DNA of 64,000 bases from Triplophysa rosa (Eukaryota > Chordata > Actinopteri > Cypriniformes > Nemacheilidae): positions 25,173,376 to 25,237,375 of the forward strand of contig NC_079899.1 of the NCBI RefSeq assembly GCF_024868665.1, read 5' to 3'. The notes beneath the pieces were generated by a model. It saw only the letters and a program-made list of their open reading frames with translations, made no database searches and had not been told where the DNA came from. A program made the position numbers and the translations under genes. Shown here in pieces: positions 23,887 through 35,034 of the stretch. The stretch's first letter is position 1; each line of letters starts with the position of its first letter.

Positions 23887-25065
23887 CGTGTTGTTGATGT
23901 CTAGAGCTCTTGATAATGAAGTGGAGCGTTGAGGAGGTCTAGGTGCTCCGTCTGAGCGTTTTTTGAAAACCGCACTTCTCTTACTGTCCTCTACCATGTG
24001 AGAAGTCTCGACTCTCGGCTGTGATGTCCCCTTCTCCATTTCTCTTGTAGGTGGAGAGTTTGTTTCATGTTCTCTTCTTACTTGATCTATATCAGTCTCT
24101 AGATAGGCCCTGCATGACATTTCCATGAAGGGTAACTCCTCTTGTTTTCTCCTCTGGGTGTCACCGCTGTCCAGAATCTTACAGCTTGGCGTAAACTTGG
24201 CCCAAGAATCCCTCAACTGAGGACTGTCCGCGCAGGAGTGTGAGAACGAAGTTACTGATGTTTGTGAACAAGCGACAGGTGACTCCCTCCGACGGACGGC
24301 ACCGAAGGCTTGTAGACACTCGGGGTCCAGAACCCTGCAAGTTACTTCATCAAGAAACTTAGAAAACTTCAGCTTGGCTTCAATCTTCTCCTCAAAGTCT
24401 GCTGATGCTGTGGAAGCAGCTGATGTACCATGACTCGAGGTCAGGCTGCGGTCGGAATCTCTGCGGCTCACAGCGGCCCGCTCCGCTCCCTCCTGGCTCT
24501 CCGATCCCACCGCGCTCTCCTTGCAGCTGTCGGAGTTCTGATAGGCGGTCTCAGAGTCGCTGGTCCCCTCCAGTCGACTCCACGAGCCGGCGCGTGCTCT
24601 GAAGACCTCCTCGCTGTGCTGTCTGATGGAGCTGCGGAGCAGACAGGTGGCACCCGAGCTCCAGCTGTTGGTGTCCCAGTTGTCGTCCTCGCTGGAGCTG
24701 GTGCTGCGCAGACTGACGTTTGAGCTCTGGAAACTCTTGAGGCTGGAAACCGAACCCTTTACAGTTTGCGAGGACCCTTGCAGGCTGGAGACGGAGCCCC
24801 TCAGGCTAGAGACGGATCCAGATCCATGTAGCGTGGGTGAGGAAAGGCTCAACGGGCCTTTGTCGTTCTGCCGTCCTGAAAACACAGGACATGAGGCCGT
24901 CGATGAACACGAGCCACGTTCCTGTCTGCTTGACGTGATCTTGGCCTTTGGCTGCTTATTCGTCCCGTTGACCGTAACGCCTCGTCCTGTTTTTGAGGAG
25001 CCGTTCTGCATTTTTGCCTGACAGGTCACTCGGATGGGGAACGTGTGTTTGGAAAAGTGGACCAT
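23887..25065 (-). CDS. Probable 5' coding exon of a long begain isoform (Ser-rich)
   Basis: A 393-codon open frame on the minus strand starting at ATG 25065 (MVHFSKHTFPIR) and ending at a good donor (ACG|GTGAGC) in phase 0. That phase fits exon 20381-20532 of begain, the next recognisable exon on the strand, and that exon needs an upstream coding exon. Joined, the product would have 833 residues. The protein is Ser-rich with three GSVSSL repeats at residues about 84, 90 and 104, then an acidic block, then EEKIEAKLKFSKFLDEV near the middle, a likely helix. I do not recognise a named domain. The frame is open upstream of ATG 25065 to about 25130, so the true start could be further 5' or spliced. 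It might instead be an exon of a separate gene; strand, phase and position favour begain. Confidence 0.55.
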
Positions 25066-25647
25066 GATGAACTGTGCTGACCGGGTTTCAACAACTTTCA
25101 CGCCCTCATCCTCCCTCTCACCATTGCCCTACATGCGTTTACTCTTCATGGTGACACACTTTCGGCTCTGTCAGGACAGGCGTGTTTTCTGAATAGACAC
25201 ACATGTGCTGAAGGTGAAAACACGATCTGTTCTATCTGTCTGATGAAATCATACGCCGCATTCTGTCGTCTATATGTCTTTTGATAAAGTCTTAACAATA
25301 ATCCCTCTTCACTTTCCAGGTCAGTTGCTCTTTAGAGCAGCACATCGATCACGGATCACATGTGATGGACAGAATGTTAGCAGTGAGGCGGAACTTGAAT
25401 CCAATAAATGGATTCTTCATTGGAGAATTTAATGGAGTTTATAGTGTCGCTCTTTCATGAATGTGTCTGTTTGCCTGCAGTTTAAACTCTAAACTCTGGA
25501 CTACGTGCTGTGTTGTGGTGTGTTTGGTGGGTTGTGTTGGTCCGGTCCAGTAGTGAATGCAGTAAGCATCTTTGTCATTGTCTCTTGAACAGATAATTCA
25601 GTGGAGTATTTATTCAGAAAGATGTGCAGTATATCAAGACCCACAAA

Positions 25648-25672
25648 CACACACACACACACACACGCGCAC

Positions 25673-25719
<47 letters not shown>

Positions 25720-25750
25720 CGCACACACACGCACACACACACACACACAC
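25648..25750. repeat. (CA)n microsatellite with GC interruptions
   Basis: About 100 bases of CA repeat; generates false open frames on both strands. Confidence 0.95.
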
Positions 25751-25920
25751 TGAGCTTGTTGTATGATGTTTCATGCCGGATGATAAAGTAGCTGTTGTGT
25801 AAATCGTTCATGTGTAGGTTTACAGTAATTTTAGAGGGACATTACAGAAAGAAATATTGACAGTGTGACTCTGAACATGAACAAGACATGATGACAATGC
25901 TGGTTTGTCATTGTTTATCT

Positions 25921-25990
25921 GTTTATTCAGATACTTTCAGATACTTTTACCCAAAGCGACTTACACCAGCTCCGTTTATGCTGCTGAACC
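25921..25990 (+). repeat. Decayed dispersed-repeat core
   Basis: AGATACTTTTACCCAAAGCG followed by ACTTACACCAGC, a diverged version of the core seen at 21415. Confidence 0.45.
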
Positions 25991-26870
25991 TAACGGCGAA
26001 CAGCATAAAAGAGGAGGTTTTATTTGTACTATTATTAAAGCCGGGGTGTCAGATTTACGAATTACACTTGTTTAGACAAAGTCGGGCTGAGTACCAAAAC
26101 AACCTTGTAGCCCATCAGCAGTAAGGTGCACAGTGCACAGGACGGACATTAGTCGAGCCGAGCGCTGACGAAAGCCACAGATGGGGGTAGGGGTGTGTCT
26201 GTTTTGGTGATTTGAACATCAACAACGGCTATGAGAAAACGGACACCCCGCCTTTAATACTAAAAATAAATTGTTATCAATGATAAACAAAGGTGAACAA
26301 TGCAAAATGAGGAAGATGTTGGAAAGTTATGGAAATTCATTCGTTCGTTCGTAGATTCATTTACGATACTGTTCAATTTATTTAAACAATTCATTTTGTT
26401 TTAACTCCATTGTATCAGGTTTTTTTCAAGCACAATTACATTGTGCTAAACGGACTAAGCACAGTTATGCTTTGGCTTAGATAGATCAAAATAATATTTG
26501 AGTTGAGTTACAGAAATGACTTTAGTTGTATTAAAGTAGCAGTATAGAAACTAGGAAAAGGATTTCCACTTCCCATCATGCTTTGCACGGGGCTGAATAG
26601 GGAGAGTAAAAGTTGTAATAAAATGTTATGTTATACATATTTTATTAAAATGATGAAACAGGGATATTTGTTCATGTTTAATACACTTTTATGTTTGTAT
26701 TTAAAAGAGTTTCTGGTATGCTAATGTTTTTGTTAATAAAAAAGCAACTACTTGGGGTATGCAGAAAGTGTAACAAAACCAACTTCTGGCTAACTCCTAA
26801 CAATAAGAGCTATATTTATCTTATTTAGTGTGTTAAAAATAACAGCTATATCAGAAAATATCTTACCTTA

Positions 26871-27092
26871 AATTAACTTAAATCAATTATGGACAGTGGT
26901 TCCACATAATGGAAACATGTTATCTTTACTTAAATACGTTTAGTAGGATGCACTTAATTGATTCAAGTTATTTGGGCATGGTTGTTTAAGTTTACTCAGT
27001 TCAGTTTAGTTCATCATACATTAAGTATTTGAGTAGCGATAACATATTTCTGTTATGTGGAACCACTGTCCATAATTGAATTAAGTTAGTTT
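26871..27092. repeat. Imperfect ~54-bp inverted repeat (MITE-like)
   Basis: Left arm 26871-26924 includes AATTATGGACAGTGGTTCCA and CATGTTATC; right arm 27038-27092 includes GATAACATAT and TGGAACCACTGTCCATAATT. The arms flank about 113 bases. This is a fold-back element or MITE relic. Confidence 0.75.
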
Positions 27093-27383
27093 AAAGTATC
27101 ATTTTGTTGATAATTCTTGCACAATTCATCTTTTTATATCAGCTTCAGTCTGTGAGATCGTCTGTAAGATTGTGTTTGTCATTGTGGATTCACTTCAAAG
27201 TTTTGATGTGACAGGTGACAGGAGGAGCAGAAGATGTGATGATGATGTGTGTCATTACTGCATCATCAGATGTTATTCTGCACTTTGCTTTCAGGTAAAT
27301 AATGTGTCTTTGTTCAATTCTCTATGTATATTGATGTGTGTGTGATGCTGAAAATAAACCAGGAGAATGTGGCCGCTCCCCCT

Positions 27384-27418
27384 GTTGCCATGACAACCGC
27401 TGCCTGCATATGTATAAA
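27384..27418 (+). promoter_or_regulatory. Candidate promoter: X-box-like motif plus TATA-like box
   Basis: GTTGCCATGACAAC at 27384-27397 resembles an RFX X-box with one mismatch in the second half. TATAAA follows at 27413-27418 on the plus strand, then CACCCAGGACCC about 25 bases on. A GT donor-like site (GATG|GTAAAACTC, about 27541) lies some 100 bases further. The arrangement suggests a transcription start near 27445 for an unannotated plus-strand transcript, perhaps non-coding or a dlk1 5' exon. This is motif-based only. Confidence 0.35.
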
Positions 27419-27540
27419 TGCTGCTATCCACCCAGGACCCAATTATTTTTCACAGGTACAGCGTGCACAAACATCACAATGATGTGAAGAACCAGCGGTC
27501 AAAGGCAGAAATCCTGCTACTGATCTGCTTCTTGGCTGAT

Positions 27541-30340
27541 GGTAAAACTCATGAATGTTAAAAATGTGTATTAAAAATAGTCTAAACTCAACGTATGTTG
27601 ACAAATCTAAATGTGTGGGTACCAGTGGTACCCTTAAACGCGTTGAGTCAAATAAGAGTTATGTTATAAAAATCTAGTGTTCTAGTTCATCATGAAGGCG
27701 GGGAAGATAATGTAGATGTGAATATACAGAATTACAGTATTACAGTCTGTACTCAAGTATGAATCATACTGTAAACTCATCGTGGGTCAGACGTCTGCTC
27801 AAACCACGCAGGACGCTGAACATTTAGTGTACAGTTAGTAAAGAGTTTACTGGCTGAATATCTTACACAACATTGAAACATGAAGGATTAACGGGTGGAA
27901 GTTTTCATTCTGCTTCTAAAAGACTTTAAAACTAACAAGATACAAACTAGACAAACATGCAATAGAAACTTTTGCTCAGAAACATCTTCCTTGACAGAAT
28001 ACAAAGCAGGTTACCATCTGTGATTATAAATCATTCTTTTACAAAATGATGGGAAACTAAAAATGATTTATAAAAATATGCATATATGTATGCATAAAAT
28101 AACAAAAATAAAGACTTCAGAACAAATGATTTATGAGCAAAGGGAGTCTCTGTAAACAGCTTTGAAAAACACAGTCCAGATGAAGTGTTTCTGCAGAATA
28201 CAGATGAAACTCCAGCGTTCTGTCTGCCTGTCTCGCTTTCACTTCTGAGACACTTTATTAACATTTCAAATATGTGTACACGTGTTTGTATTCCCGAAGT
28301 GTTTTCAGCAAATAAAACAGTGTAAGAAGAAACACAAGTAAATAAGAAGGATTATGTTGTACATTTAAACACTGCAGTCAATCATGGAGATGTTTTAATC
28401 TTGAATTGAATGAATCATAGTTTACATGTTTAATACGTCAGACTGATATGATATCAGAGAACACAGAGGTCACTGCAAGACATGTCTCTTTTACTTACAT
28501 CCTCTGTGCATCGTTTCTATGGCAACGGGAGACGGACGGGAAGCTGCTGAATTCTGATACTTCATTTTGACATCAAGCTCATGAAATCATCACTATGTCA
28601 TCACGTCACGTTACTGCATTTCTGTTCTGAAACTTCACTGCAGGAATCGGAATCAATGAATCAAGACTGTATAACACCAACAAACGCAACATTTTCATAG
28701 AAACGCGAGCTGTCAAAAGTTGGAAGAGCTTTTTTCTGTTACTGAGATCATCACACACCGATCTCAGAACAGCGTGAGCCTCACTACAGAACAAATCTGT
28801 AAAGGTCACACAGGACCCGCGAAAGAGCACCTCACATAACCTGATTCCAAACGTACAGAATGTTTAACTCCGTCCAGTTTCTGTTTGTCCATGCAGCTGA
28901 AGATTTTATTCATTTAAAAAGACACAGAAGATGTAGTGTCAGATTCTTTGAATGATGTCACTTTAAAGGTCCGGTTGAACGTGCAATTTCTGCCAATCTC
29001 ATATTAATCTTGAGTACGTATAGAGTAGTATTGCAAACTTCATATCTTCGAAGAGTATTTAGTTCGATCACATTTATAAAAGAGAGATACAGCTGTATGA
29101 TTATTTCCGAAAACATACGACATCCTGGGGGTGTGCGCGGGGGGGAACTAAATCACGAGCACACAATACATCATCGCATTGTCCCTGCATAACTGTTCGT
29201 GTTGTTTACATTATGCACGTACGCGCCGATTGTCAACGAAACACAGACGTATGACATAGTTTCACTTACTGTGTGCGGTTCATGACCGGCATCTTTTAGC
29301 GCTGGGACCGCTCCATCTATCAGTTTCAAACCATCTCCAAATCCAGCGTTATATCCACCGTTTATATGACATCCATCACTGAAATGCCGTGAACAAACAA
29401 ACACACCTCAACTTCTCTCACTATCGCAAGAGTAACGAGCTGCAGCTGCAGGCCCACAGCGCAGCCGATCTTGACGTAGCGCAGCCAATCTTGATGGTAG
29501 GCGGGTCTTTGCTCGTCGGTTGACGCGTGGGCGGGCTATTTCTTTCGCCTTGCCGTGGGCGTGCTTTTCCAGGAGAAATGCCCAATAAGGGACTAAGAAA
29601 AGTTGTTACGAAACGTATTGTCATGTTAAACTCTTTTTTTTCCGAAACCTATACGAACCTTGGGGGAGTGTATCGAGCACAGAAATACTGCGTCATACGT
29701 CCAACTCGTTTTTTGACAAGTTGACCATGTTAAGCAAGAGAAGACAGCACGTTTAACATAAAGTCAGAATGCATGAAATATTTCTGAGGAGAGGTTCTGT
29801 AGATTATGTGGTCATCTCAGTAAACCTGAATTTATATAACACCACTAAAATAACAAACCCTGCAGCAAACACTTACACATGAACAGAAGTGAAGAGGAGA
29901 AAGAACCTTTAATACTGTTTGTGTTATTCCTCTTAAAAACTTGATGCTCAATGAAAAATGTTGACTCTTCATTGTTGAATATGAATTATAGTTGAAGAAA
30001 CTGAAAATGAACTAGTAAACAACAGGATTAAGTTGTATTTGAGAACAATGTTTTCATTTGAGAAAATAATTGAATATAATTTTTTTTAACAAAATAGTGA
30101 AAACGACTGATCAAATAGATGTTCTGTTGTACTTGTGATGTTCATGTGAAGTTCTTCGTCTCCACACCTGTGATCAGAATGAGCAAGTAAACCTATAACA
30201 TCATTCATTTATTCATTCATTCTGTCGTGCTGAGTTGAAATGAGGACGAGTGACAGACGGGCGAGTGTTCATCTCCTGCAGTCAAGCGCTGTGTGCCCAT
30301 CGTCTCTGTTTCTGCTGTAATCCATCAGAGCTGAGACACA
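27541..30340. other. Begain-dlk1 intergenic interval, middle part: no gene recognised
   Basis: AT-rich, with another X-box-like GTTTCTATGGCAAC at 28513-28526. The segment at about 28970-29760 differs in composition (GC-richer, with 'GGGGGTGTGCGCGGGGGGG' and 'GACGCGTGGGCGGGC') and has the look of a dispersed element, but I could not define its ends. Open frames of 60-77 codons here show no protein features. Confidence 0.35.
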
Positions 30341-30341
30341 C

Positions 30342-30364
30342 AGAGAGAGAGAGAGAGAGAGAGA
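30342..30364. repeat. (GA)n microsatellite
   Basis: Eleven GA units. Confidence 0.9.
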
Positions 30365-30756
30365 CCCTCGGGACTCATGAAATACTGTAACCCATCTCAA
30401 GCTGCATCAAAGTACAACAAATGAAAAGCCAACGTGCTGTTATGTGCTGGACGTGAAACGCACCAGAAACATCAGGATTGAGTGTTGAACACACATGATC
30501 ACGATCTGAGGAGGTTTTTCACACGGAATGAATGAAGAGGTGATCTGTGATCTCATTCCGCTCGCAGGAGAACCGGAAACACAGTCAGACACAATGGGTT
30601 TGTTCCTGGTGAGATGACATGCAGCACATGTAGATCAGTGAAGAGACACGAGTGAAACAACACCTGCGCTTCTTCTGGTCCGGCAGCCGCTCCTTCAGTG
30701 AGAGACACACACTTACAAACATTGACATGTAATGCCACTATTATTTAATCCGTCAA

Positions 30757-30825
30757 GTCAACTTTATTTATATGGCGCTTTTTACAATTTTCATTGTTAC
30801 AAAGCAGCTGTATATGAAACATATT
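30757..30825 (+). repeat. Truncated head of the dispersed repeat also at 12130
   Basis: AAGTCAACTTTATTTATATG, GCGCTTTTTACAATTTTCAT and TTACAAAGCAGCTGTATATG match the head of the repeat in wdr25 intron 1. Confidence 0.65.
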
Positions 30826-30885
30826 GACTATAAGCAAAACATTAAGTTTATTACAAGTTATAACAAAAAAGTGAACACACACAGC

Positions 30886-30905
30886 ACACACACACACACA
30901 CACAC
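30886..30905. repeat. (CA)n microsatellite
   Basis: CA run at the flank of the inverted GGGGACC repeat copy. Confidence 0.9.
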
Positions 30906-30956
30906 AGAGCACGATATACACACGCACTGACACACACAAGCACACACACGCACGCA

Positions 30957-31268
30957 CACATGTCTGGTTCATTATCTCTGTGGGGACAGTCCATAGGCGT
31001 AATGTTTTTTATACTGTACAAACTGTATATTTTATCCCCTATACCCCAACCCCTAAACCTAAAGATCATAGAACACTTTTTATGTTAAAATTATGTTATT
31101 ATGTTCATTTTTGCATTTTTAGATTTCTTAAAAATATTGTTCTGTACAATTTATTAGCTTTTGTGCCCATGAGGACCTCAATTTTGGTCCCCACAGTGAC
31201 ACGAGTCCCCATGTGTTGGTGTGCATTCAGGTTTAGGTCCCCACCGGGATATACAAACATGAACGCAC
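30957..31268 (-). repeat. Dispersed repeat ending in CTGTCCCCA / TGGGGACC, copy B
   Basis: Reverse-complement copy of 3065-3316. Shared landmarks are CTGTGGGGACAGTCCATAGG, the TTATACTGTACAAACTGTAT segment, CCCCTAAACCTAAAGATCAT, and AGGTCCCCACCGGGATATAC. A 184-codon open frame through it is not a gene. Confidence 0.75.
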
Positions 31269-31716
31269 ACACACACACAGCATGGTTATCTCAGAGAAGC
31301 ACACATTTAAGAGAAAAGAGAGAAACACAGGTCAAATGTTATGCTGACTATAAATTCCTATATGTAATATTAAATAAATTAAGCAGAATGTTACATTTTG
31401 AAGTTATACTAATAAATACGAAAACTTTCTATTCTAAAGCTGATGTCAGTTGCTTCTCTGCATCTGATAGTGACAGTTTAGATATATTCACACTTTTATT
31501 TAGATACATCACACTTTTATTGACTGATGTCTGATATTAAAGTGCATTTCAGAATTAAAGACTGATCAAATGTTTAAGTGTACAGTTTTTTTTTATAAAA
31601 CATGCAGTTACAGTTTTTCAACTTAAAAGAGTGCAGAGAGAGCATAATGCAACAATGAGATTTAGGAAAAAATGACACTACTGTTACTGTAAGTAATCTT
31701 AGATGAAAGTCGATTA

Positions 31717-32875
31717 CAGTTTTTTTCAACTGCTTACACACAAAATAATTGTTCCAAATGCATACATGACCTACCAAGTCAGGCTATTGGATTGTGCATA
31801 TACTGATCTACATATTCTTTTGTCTTTATGTAACAGAGTATTTTGGAAATGGATGCACATCCCATCGTCCATGAATACATTTATGTGGATGAGGTAGGCT
31901 TCAATCTCAGCAAAACCAGAAGAAGGGGAGGAATGTCATTGGACAAAGGGCCATTGTCAATGTCCCTGGACAACGTGGAGGAAACATTACAAGGTGTGCT
32001 GTCATCATCTGGGATAATGTCAGCTTTCATCGTGCCCATCAGGTCCAAAACTGGTTTATTACTCATCCCCATTTTTCTGTTGTCTACCTGCCTCCTTATT
32101 CACCATTTCTAAACCCTATCGAGGAATTTTTCACTACATGGCGCTGGAAAGTGTACGATCGCCGTCCCTATGTCAACATGACACTTCTCCAGGCGATGGA
32201 GGAGGCATGTGGAGACAGTGACGCTGCCTCTATCCAAGGTTGGATACGCCATACAAGGAGGTTCTTTCCAAGGTGTCTGGCAAGAGAGAACATAGCATGT
32301 GACGTGGATGAAGTATTGTGGCCGGACGCAGCCAGGAGGAGAGATGGAGCCTAGATACACCCAACCATCCAAATCCTATGGAACAATCACTTTTTTCAAA
32401 ATAATGTTTGGTTTCTGTCACAACACTACACATGCTTGATGTATTTTTTTACTTTCGTACTGTGTACAGTAATACTGTATTCACGACCACAAATGCTTAG
32501 AGCAAAAACATTTTTAATAAATACAATAAATAAAAAGTTTGGTTTCAATCTTGCTTTTGTTTTTGCCGCGAATTTGCAATAGCTCTCTGCTTTTTTCTTT
32601 CAATCTTGTACAGAAATGTACAGAGGAGCTCATGAAAGAAGAGCTTTAGGTTTTGAATAACTGTGTGTATCCAAAAATATAACATTATGGTTAAAGTGTT
32701 TGCAACAGAAGACAAATGTTTGCTTTTGAAATGTGTTTGTGATATTTTTAATGTAGTGCTGCAAGAGATGTGAGGCATTTTGCATTTTGCGTGTGCAATT
32801 CTTGGATTTGTGTGTAAAGTTTTGAAAAAAAGAGGCAACGTTTTGAAAAGGTGTGTAAGCAGTTGAAAAAAACTG
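31717..32875 (+). mobile_element. Decayed Tc1/mariner-superfamily (IS630-type) DNA transposon
   Basis: A 1159-bp element with exact 25-bp terminal inverted repeats: the left begins CAGTTTTTTTCAACTGCTTA (31717) and the right ends with its complement at 32875. Both ends abut TA dinucleotides (31715-31716 and 32876-32877), the target duplication of this superfamily. Inside is a broken DDE transposase. The perfect TIRs against a ruined gene suggest movement in trans or conversion. It lies about 1.2 kb upstream of dlk1 exon 1. Confidence 0.85.
31843..32354 (+). pseudogene. DDE-superfamily transposase remnant
   Basis: Frame 1 carries HEYIYVDEVGFNLSKTRRRG with the first catalytic Asp; after it the frame is disrupted and internal sequence is missing. 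A second block carries CAVIWDNVSFHRAH (second Asp) and LPPYSPFLNPIEEFF (acidic third position). The last block, from 32151, encodes WKVYDRRPYVNMTLLQAMEE through RENIACDVDEVLWPDAARR to the stop at 32354. The blocks are in different frames and the N-terminal DNA-binding half is absent, so it is inactive. Family assignment rests on these motifs and the TA/TIR structure. Confidence 0.8.
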
Positions 32876-33467
32876 TAAAGACAAGAAAAGTTCAAAAACC
32901 AAAGAACAATATAAACTGGGTATGTAACACAATACAGAATACAATTGCATAAATATATATATAAACATGGTATCCTATGCACCCTTGGCCCAATTCCCTT
33001 ACAGGATACCTTAGCAATTTCTTCATTAAAAAAAAGATGTTCTGTAAGTAGTCGTCTATATGTTCTGCAAAAATACAGAACATGTAAAAATTGCTGCAAA
33101 TAAACTTGACAATCACACATTTGAGGGTGAGCATGTGCTACAGTTTACTGGATACAGAATAGTGACATTTCTATAAAAAGTGTACTGTAATTATACTGTA
33201 TGTTTACCGTAAGTAGTATACTGATTCTAGGATGCACACTTACCTGCGCTCCTATTGATATTATCCTGAGATTCTGATTGGTGAGTCATCAATTTTGCCA
33301 CTGAATGTTTACTGATGGCTAAATGTGTGCTATTTGAGTTTACATCTTGACACTTCAGTTCATTTTATTGTGTGTTTGTGTTTTCTGAATGAGAACATGG
33401 TTAAACCTTTGCAAATTGAGGCTGTTTTTGTGTTGGGTTTGTAAGTTGGTGTATTGTTCTGAGACTG

Positions 33468-33515
33468 TGTTTACATTTACATTTAGTCATTTAGCAGATG
33501 CTTTTATCCAAATAA
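33468..33515 (+). repeat. Dispersed-repeat core fragment
   Basis: TTTACATTTACATTTAGTCA then TTTAGCAGATGCTTTTATCC, the same core as at 4296 and 21415. Confidence 0.65.
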
Positions 33516-33708
33516 ACAGTGTTTATGGTTCAGGAATGAGCAATCGAGAAAAACTGTAATAGGCTTTAGACGCAAAAAGGATAAAGCATTTTGATCAGAT
33601 TGATCACATAAAATACATCAGATAAGAATTACTACATCTCTAAGAATTCGTGATGGAAGAATCTCATCAGTGATCATCTTGTGTCTGCTGGTGTTTAATG
33701 GTTTTGCT

Positions 33709-33915
<207 letters not shown>

Positions 33916-34101
33916 GTCTCTTAGCGAGATGTTCAGTGACTGTCGTGACTTCTTACGTGAGTTGGAGATCTCCGTGGGTCTGTGTTGATATAGAGCTCGA
34001 GGCGGTAAACACATATGTGGTATTGCTGGTCATCTGGATTTATTTGATGATGATGATGATGAATGGTTATTAGCGGGAGATCTTGAGAAGGTTTGAACAC
34101 G

Positions 34102-35001
34102 ATGAATGTTTTTCTCGTGCTGGGATCACGTGCGCGCTGCTCTTCTGCACCTCTGTTTCCACTCAAGGTAACACCGATATAACACCACATACCTACTGTT
34201 AACATCATCATCAGTTATTCACTTCATCATACAGTAAAAACTCGTGTATTGGTTTCTGTCTGTGTGTTGTGTTATTAATGATAAATCTGTGTGTCCCTCC
34301 AGAATGTCGCTCTGGATGTGTGTACGGCTTCTGTAAGAGCTTGAGAATGCAGGTGTGTGCGCGCGCGCGTGTATTAAACATATAATCTCTGTGTACATCA
34401 CATGACTGCAAGTGTTGTGTTGGTGTGGTGTTGCGTGCGTGCGTGCGTCGTGCGTGTGTGTGTGTGTGTGTGGTTTCAATCCAATGACATGTTGCTGTAG
34501 TTGTTCATCGTGTAATAATCGAATAAATGAGATTTTAAACGCTTTAATAACTGCAGGTGCAGAGCCGGTTGGCGAGGCGTCGCGTGTGATCGGTGCGTCC
34601 CGTTGGCGGGTTGCGCGCACGGCTCCTGTGAGGAACCGGGTCGGTGCGTTTGTGAACGCGGCTGGACGGGAGCGCGCTGTGATCGAGGTTCATTTACAGC
34701 TAACAAATAACAAATCTTCATATTTAATAACCCGATTATTTCCTCTGTCTTTTGCTGTGAATTTGTCTGAAATCAAAGCAGCTGTGACATTAACTTCAGC
34801 TTTATAAATGATGGGTACACATTTTTTACAGACATTGGTCTGTGTTCATCAAAACCCTGCTTGGGAAACTCCAGCTGTCTGAATGTGGGAGATGGTTTTA
34901 TTTGCATCTGTGCTGCTGGATTCACAGGCAAACACTGCCAGCAGAAGAACACACCCTGTTCACCTGACGGGTAACAGACATCACGCACGCACGCGCACGC
35001 A

Positions 35002-35034
<33 letters not shown>

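Larger units (their letters stand above)
25102..27383. other. Begain-dlk1 intergenic interval, first part: no gene seen
   Basis: Holds a long CA microsatellite, a repeat core near 25921 and a long inverted repeat at 26871-27092. Begain transcription must start to the right of 25065, but I cannot place its promoter. No exon with coding character found. Confidence 0.4.

Noticed and set aside
30980..31534. 184-codon plus-strand open frame
   Set aside because: Runs through the inverted GGGGACC repeat copy; repeat-derived.
32545..33120. 191-codon minus-strand open frame
   Set aside because: AT-rich, hydrophobic by composition, and overlaps the right end and TIR of the transposon.
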